From JBQTIY01 sp052387675 (GTDB taxonomy: Bacteria > Planctomycetota > B15-G4): 64,000 nt of DNA. Made by a program: the position numbers and the translations under genes. The stretch's first letter is position 1; each line of letters opens with the position of its first letter. Shown here in pieces: positions 61,048 through 64,000 of the stretch. The notes beneath the pieces are model-generated. The model saw only the letters and a list, made by a program, of their open reading frames with translations, ran no database searches and was not told the origin of the DNA. The stretch lies in NCBI GenBank assembly GCA_052387675.1, contig JBQTIY010000001.1, positions 124,001 through 188,000 on the forward strand, in the 5' to 3' direction.

Positions 61048-61298
61048 GCGGCCAGCCGGTGCGCGCTGACGGCTCACGCGAGGGCGCGACCACGCTGCTC
61101 CGCGTCACGCTGAACGGCGAGCCGCGCGAGCTGCCCGCCGGCACGACCGTGGCCGAGTTACTCGCCCTGCTCGGCGCCACGGGCAAGCCCTGCGCCGTGG
61201 AAATCGACCGCGTCATCGTGCCGCGCAGCGCGCACGCCACGCGCTCCATCACCGCGGGCAACGCCATCGAAGTCGTGAGCTTCGTCGGCGGTGGCTGA
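61032..61298 (+). CDS. thiS: Sulfur carrier protein ThiS (88 aa)
   Basis: Carries sulfur as a C-terminal thiocarboxylate for thiazole synthesis. Beta-grasp pattern VTLNGEPRELPAGTTVAELLALLG, AVEIDRVIVPRSAHA, and the required Gly-Gly end (SFVGGG, one Gly longer than usual). A 20-residue N-terminal extension precedes the core; a start nearer TLLRVTLNGE is possible. Partner thiG lies 1.4 kb away, past three minus-strand genes. Confidence 0.88.
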   Translation: MGEVLSGQPVRADGSREGATTLLRVTLNGEPRELPAGTTVAELLALLGATGKPCAVEIDRVIVPRSAHATRSITAGNAIEVVSFVGGG

Positions 61299-61355
61299 CT
61301 AGACGAGCGCCAAGAAGGATTCACGCGGTCGCCCGCTTAACCCTTGAGCGTCGGC

Positions 61356-61904
61356 TTAGGCCTTGCGCGTCGCTTGCCGCCAGCGTTCGAGCAGCGGCAA
61401 CTCCACAGCCTCCGCGAACTCCCGCAGTGTTCGCTCGATGAAGGCGAGGTCCAGCTTTGGCTGTCGAGCCACCACCGAGCGCACGTCTTCGAGGTCGCGC
61501 TCTCGTCCGGCGATGACCTTGTGGATCACCAGATCCTCCGGCGAAACGAAGCGCACGGCCACGGCCCCCATGTGCACGGTCCGCGCCCGCCGCAGAGCCT
61601 GCTGCTCGTAGTCCGAGTCGGAGAAGACGAGGTCCACGCGCATGCCGCTCGCGGCGTCCGAGCAAGGCAGGACCATGGTCTCGCGCGCAAAGGTTTGGGG
61701 ATCGACAAGCGCTTGCAGCCCCGCGGCCTGGGCTGCTGCAACGACCTCGGCCAAACGGTCGAGCGATGCGCCGAGCGTGATGTCGATGTCCCTCGTCAGG
61801 CGTGGCTCGCCGTGCACGAGTACAGCCTGCCCGCCGATCACCATGTAGGGCACGCGCGCCGCGTCCAGCGCGCTGGCGATCCGGCCCAGGATCTCAGAGA
61901 TCAC
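61356..61904 (-). CDS. Nucleotidyltransferase-fold protein (182 aa)
   Basis: Motif VIGGQAVLVHGEPRLTRDIDITLGA has the GG/S and DxD elements of the minimal nucleotidyltransferase fold, followed by VDLVFSDSDYE (third Asp) and SPEDLVIHKVIAGRERDLEDV, as in AbiEii/DUF6036 proteins. GTG at 61904 overlaps the upstream small gene by 11 nt, the same overlap as in the pair at 50,958; ATG at 61943 is also in frame. Confidence 0.82.
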   Translation of the reverse strand: MISEILGRIASALDAARVPYMVIGGQAVLVHGEPRLTRDIDITLGASLDRLAEVVAAAQAAGLQALVDPQTFARETMVLPCSDAASGMRVDLVFSDSDYEQQALRRARTVHMGAVAVRFVSPEDLVIHKVIAGRERDLEDVRSVVARQPKLDLAFIERTLREFAEAVELPLLERWRQATRKA

Positions 61905-62088
61905 GGAAGACTCGCGCCCGCCGAATGTCCTCCTCGATGCCATCGAGCGGATCCTTCAGTGGGATGACGCCGAGTTGCCGGGCCTCCTCGAGCAGCAGTT
62001 CGTGGATGCGGAAGTTCTCTTCGACATCCAGGGGCCGCGCGAGTTGGTCACGCTCGAAGTCGTCGAGGAGCTTGCAGCGGCGAATCAT
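61894..62088 (-). CDS. Small protein paired with nucleotidyltransferase (64 aa)
   Basis: Helical protein (LLDDFERDQLARPLDVEENFRIHELLLEEA, ending EEDIRRARVFRDL). No family recognised. It precedes and overlaps the nucleotidyltransferase gene, the layout of a two-gene toxin-antitoxin-like unit. Confidence 0.65.
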   Translation of the reverse strand: MIRRCKLLDDFERDQLARPLDVEENFRIHELLLEEARQLGVIPLKDPLDGIEEDIRRARVFRDL

Positions 62089-62097
62089 GGCCCCATC

Positions 62098-62643
62098 TTA
62101 GAGCATCGACTCCACAACGTTGCGCGCCCACTCCGGCAATTCGCGGTAGCGCTCGAGCGGCTCGCTCCGCTTGCTGTAGTAGCGCGCCATGCCGCCTTGG
62201 TAGAGCACGGCCACGGCCAGAACCGTGGCGTAGAAGACATTGGTCATGGACTCCACCATCGCCGCCACATCGAGACCGCCGGCGGCGCCGCCGACAGCCT
62301 TCTGCAGTTCGGCTCCGCTGGGACGTAGCAGCGTGAGCTGCAACAGGGCATAGGCCGCCAACGCACCCAGGAGCGCGAGTTCGCCGTGCGCCAGAGCCTG
62401 CGGCGCCAGCGGGTCGGCGTGCAGGAGGCGCACTCCCCAGCGCCGCTCGCGCAGCCCCACCACCAGCACGACAGTGCCCAAGGCCAGCCCGACGAACTGG
62501 CCTACGGAGAAGAACTCCGAGGTCAGCAAGGCGAAGAGCAGCGTCAGCGCGCCGAAGGCGGCCAGCGAGCCGCCGTTGCTGCGCGCGAGCGCCGCGGCGC
62601 GGACCAGCGGACGATGCAGCTCCGCCGCGTGCGCGAGCAGCAC
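62098..62643 (-). CDS. Membrane protein of unknown function (181 aa)
   Basis: Four hydrophobic segments (about 27-45, 48-64, 80-98 and 130-148) and a C-terminal YYSKRSEPLERYRELPEWARNVV. GTG at 62643 has AAAAGGA 4-10 nt upstream; the open frame extends toward 62,700 but has no better start there. It diverges from thiG and reads into the nucleotidyltransferase pair. Confidence 0.6.
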   Translation of the reverse strand: MLLAHAAELHRPLVRAAALARSNGGSLAAFGALTLLFALLTSEFFSVGQFVGLALGTVVLVVGLRERRWGVRLLHADPLAPQALAHGELALLGALAAYALLQLTLLRPSGAELQKAVGGAAGGLDVAAMVESMTNVFYATVLAVAVLYQGGMARYYSKRSEPLERYRELPEWARNVVESML

Positions 62644-62721
62644 GCGATCCTTTTCGCTCAGCGGGTCGGCCGACGTCGTGATGCAGGCAGAGAGTAGCGG
62701 TCGGAGGCTAGAATCGCCGCC

Positions 62722-63507
62722 ATGATTCCCGGCGACTCTCCGCTCGTCATCGGCGCGCACAGCTTCCGGTCGCGGCTCTTCGTGGGCACCGGCAAGTACC
62801 GCAGCTTGGAGCAGATGCGGGCCGCCGTGGACGCCTCCGGCACCGAATGCGTCACCGTGGCGGTGCGCCGGATCGGCACGCCCGGCAGTGAATCGCTCTT
62901 GGAACACCTGGATCTGACGCGCATCACACTGCTGCCCAACACCGCCGGCTGCTACAGCGCCGACGATGCGCTGCGCACGGCGCGCCTCGCGCGCGAAGCC
63001 CTCGGCTCCGACTTGGTGAAGCTCGAAGTTCTGGCCGATCCGCAGACGCTCTTGCCTGAACCCATCGAGACGCTCGCCGCGGCGAAGCAGCTCGTGCGCG
63101 AGGGCTTCACCGTGCTGGCCTACACCACCGACGACCCGATCATCGCGCGGCGCCTCGAAGAGGCCGGCTGCGCGGCCGTCATGCCGCTCGGCGCCCCCAT
63201 CGGCAGCGGCCTGGGGATCCTCAATCCGCGCAACATCGCGGCGATCAAGGCCGCGGCCCGCGTGCCGATCATCGTCGACGCGGGCGTGGGCACGGCCAGC
63301 GATGTCTCGGTGGCCTTCGAACTGGGCGTGGACGGCGTGCTGCTCAACACCGGCATTGCGCTGGCCGACGACCCGGTGCTCATGGCGCGCGCGATGCAGC
63401 ATGCCTGGCTGGCCGGACGCGCGGCGTGGCTGGCCGGCCGCATGCCGCGTCGCGCGCAGGCCGCGCCGAGTTCGCCCACGCAGGGCACGATTGCGGCGAG
63501 TGCGTGA
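62722..63507 (+). CDS. thiG: Thiazole synthase ThiG (261 aa)
   Basis: Makes the thiazole phosphate of thiamine from deoxyxylulose phosphate, ThiS-thiocarboxylate and dehydroglycine. TIM-barrel motifs FVGTGKYRS, VTVAVRR, DLVKLEVLADPQTLLPE (catalytic Lys), GCAAVMPLGAPIGSGLGILNPRNI, VPIIVDAGVGTASD and DGVLLNTGIALADDPV. Length normal. ATG at 62722 preceded by a short purine run. Ends overlapping the next gene (GTGA). Confidence 0.96.
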   Translation: MIPGDSPLVIGAHSFRSRLFVGTGKYRSLEQMRAAVDASGTECVTVAVRRIGTPGSESLLEHLDLTRITLLPNTAGCYSADDALRTARLAREALGSDLVKLEVLADPQTLLPEPIETLAAAKQLVREGFTVLAYTTDDPIIARRLEEAGCAAVMPLGAPIGSGLGILNPRNIAAIKAAARVPIIVDAGVGTASDVSVAFELGVDGVLLNTGIALADDPVLMARAMQHAWLAGRAAWLAGRMPRRAQAAPSSPTQGTIAASA

Positions 63508-64000
63508 CGGCGCTGAAGCGGGAGACTCTGGCCGGCAACACGGCCGCACGTTCGCTCGGTAAGCTGAGTTTCACCGCGCTCGAAACACTCTGCCGCGAAT
63601 CAGCGGCGGCCTTTCTGCCCGATGCGGAGTCGGCCTGCGATCCGCGCGGACCGCTGCCGATCGCTTACTCGGAGAACCGGCGCAAGCGCCTGGGGATTCC
63701 GGGCTGCGTGGTGTGCGAGAGCCGCACCTGCGCGGCCGTGGACTGGCATGCGCTGCCCGGCGAGGATCTCGCCTGGCTCACGCCGAATCTCTACCCCATC
63801 GTCGCGCCGCGTGTGGGCAGCGACGCGATGGGCGCCTCGGCCAGCGCAAGTGGCGGCGCGCACGGCGTGCATGGCATTCATTTGGTGCATTGGAGTTCCC
63901 TGCGGCACGACGGCGGCCTCATCGGCGCCGAGCCAGCCACGGCCGCGGCCCTCTTCGCGCAGCTTGCGCGCGCCGGCGAGTGGCTGCTGCACCACGCCGA
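63504..64000 (+). CDS. Partial gene, possible GalT/HIT-like or DUF4922-type protein
   Basis: GTG at 63504 shares bases with the thiG stop (GTGA). The open frame runs to the window edge (165 residues). It has four cysteines in CVVCESRTCAAVDW, then LTPNLYPIV and GIHLVHWSSLRHDGG, which resemble the nucleotide-binding histidine region of galactose-1-phosphate uridylyltransferase-like proteins. The C-terminal part, needed to decide, is outside the window. Confidence 0.5.
   Translation, partial: MTALKRETLAGNTAARSLGKLSFTALETLCRESAAAFLPDAESACDPRGPLPIAYSENRRKRLGIPGCVVCESRTCAAVDWHALPGEDLAWLTPNLYPIVAPRVGSDAMGASASASGGAHGVHGIHLVHWSSLRHDGGLIGAEPATAAALFAQLARAGEWLLHHA

Overview
The DNA is GC-rich and most likely from a member of the Planctomycetota. 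This is inference: the evidence is many Sec-exported proteins with beta-propeller or carboxypeptidase-regulatory repeats, two exported proteins sharing a C-terminal module that ends in Ser-Asn-Ala-Leu...Val-Pro, an AT-hook, histone-H1-like basic protein, and small cysteine-rich proteins of a type common in that phylum. No rRNA gene is present to settle it.

Layout. 1-2.3 kb: a GntR-regulated ABC exporter operon with a clear promoter and a palindromic operator. 2.3-12.6 kb: two large exported beta-propeller proteins, a DUF72 protein, a duplicated CDGSH iron-sulfur gene separated by decayed gene copies and an XRE-type regulator, and a flotillin/NfeD pair. 13.2-28 kb: mainly exported proteins of unknown function (an HTH gene coupled to a small exported protein, a cysteine-rich exported protein, an alpha-toroid protein, a lipoprotein plus a trypsin-like lipoprotein, a long regulatory-repeat protein), then the AT-hook protein. 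28.4-42.1 kb: a defence-type island with a complete type I restriction-modification operon (hsdR-hsdS-hsdM), a three-gene Mrr-type restriction cluster, and a four-gene operon coding a DUF4145 protein, a single-chain ECF transporter engine (ATPase-ATPase-transmembrane fusion), an ECF S component and a small membrane protein. A tRNA-Gln(CTG) closes this island at 42.6 kb.

From 42.8 kb the content is mostly core: an arginase-family hydrolase, a tightly overlapping four-gene ABC exporter operon, a Gfo/Idh/MocA oxidoreductase, cysS, a small-protein/nucleotidyltransferase pair, a GMC-Gfo oxidoreductase fusion, nusA-infB-rbfA, a hexulose-phosphate synthase-RraA fusion, thiS, a second nucleotidyltransferase pair, thiG, and a partial gene at the right edge.

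The segment of about 30 kb from 12.8 to 42.6 kb is bounded by two 247-bp direct repeats. The right copy begins in the 3' end of the tRNA-Gln gene; the left copy keeps only the last bases of that tRNA. Each copy runs into the start codon of an exported-protein gene, intact at 12,586 and decayed at 42,381. This looks like a genomic island, or an old duplication, anchored at a tRNA. The best candidate for an undescribed system is the DUF4145/ECF operon: its two fused ATPase domains are degenerate in complementary ways, so only one composite ATP site can be functional, and its setting is a restriction island rather than a vitamin pathway.
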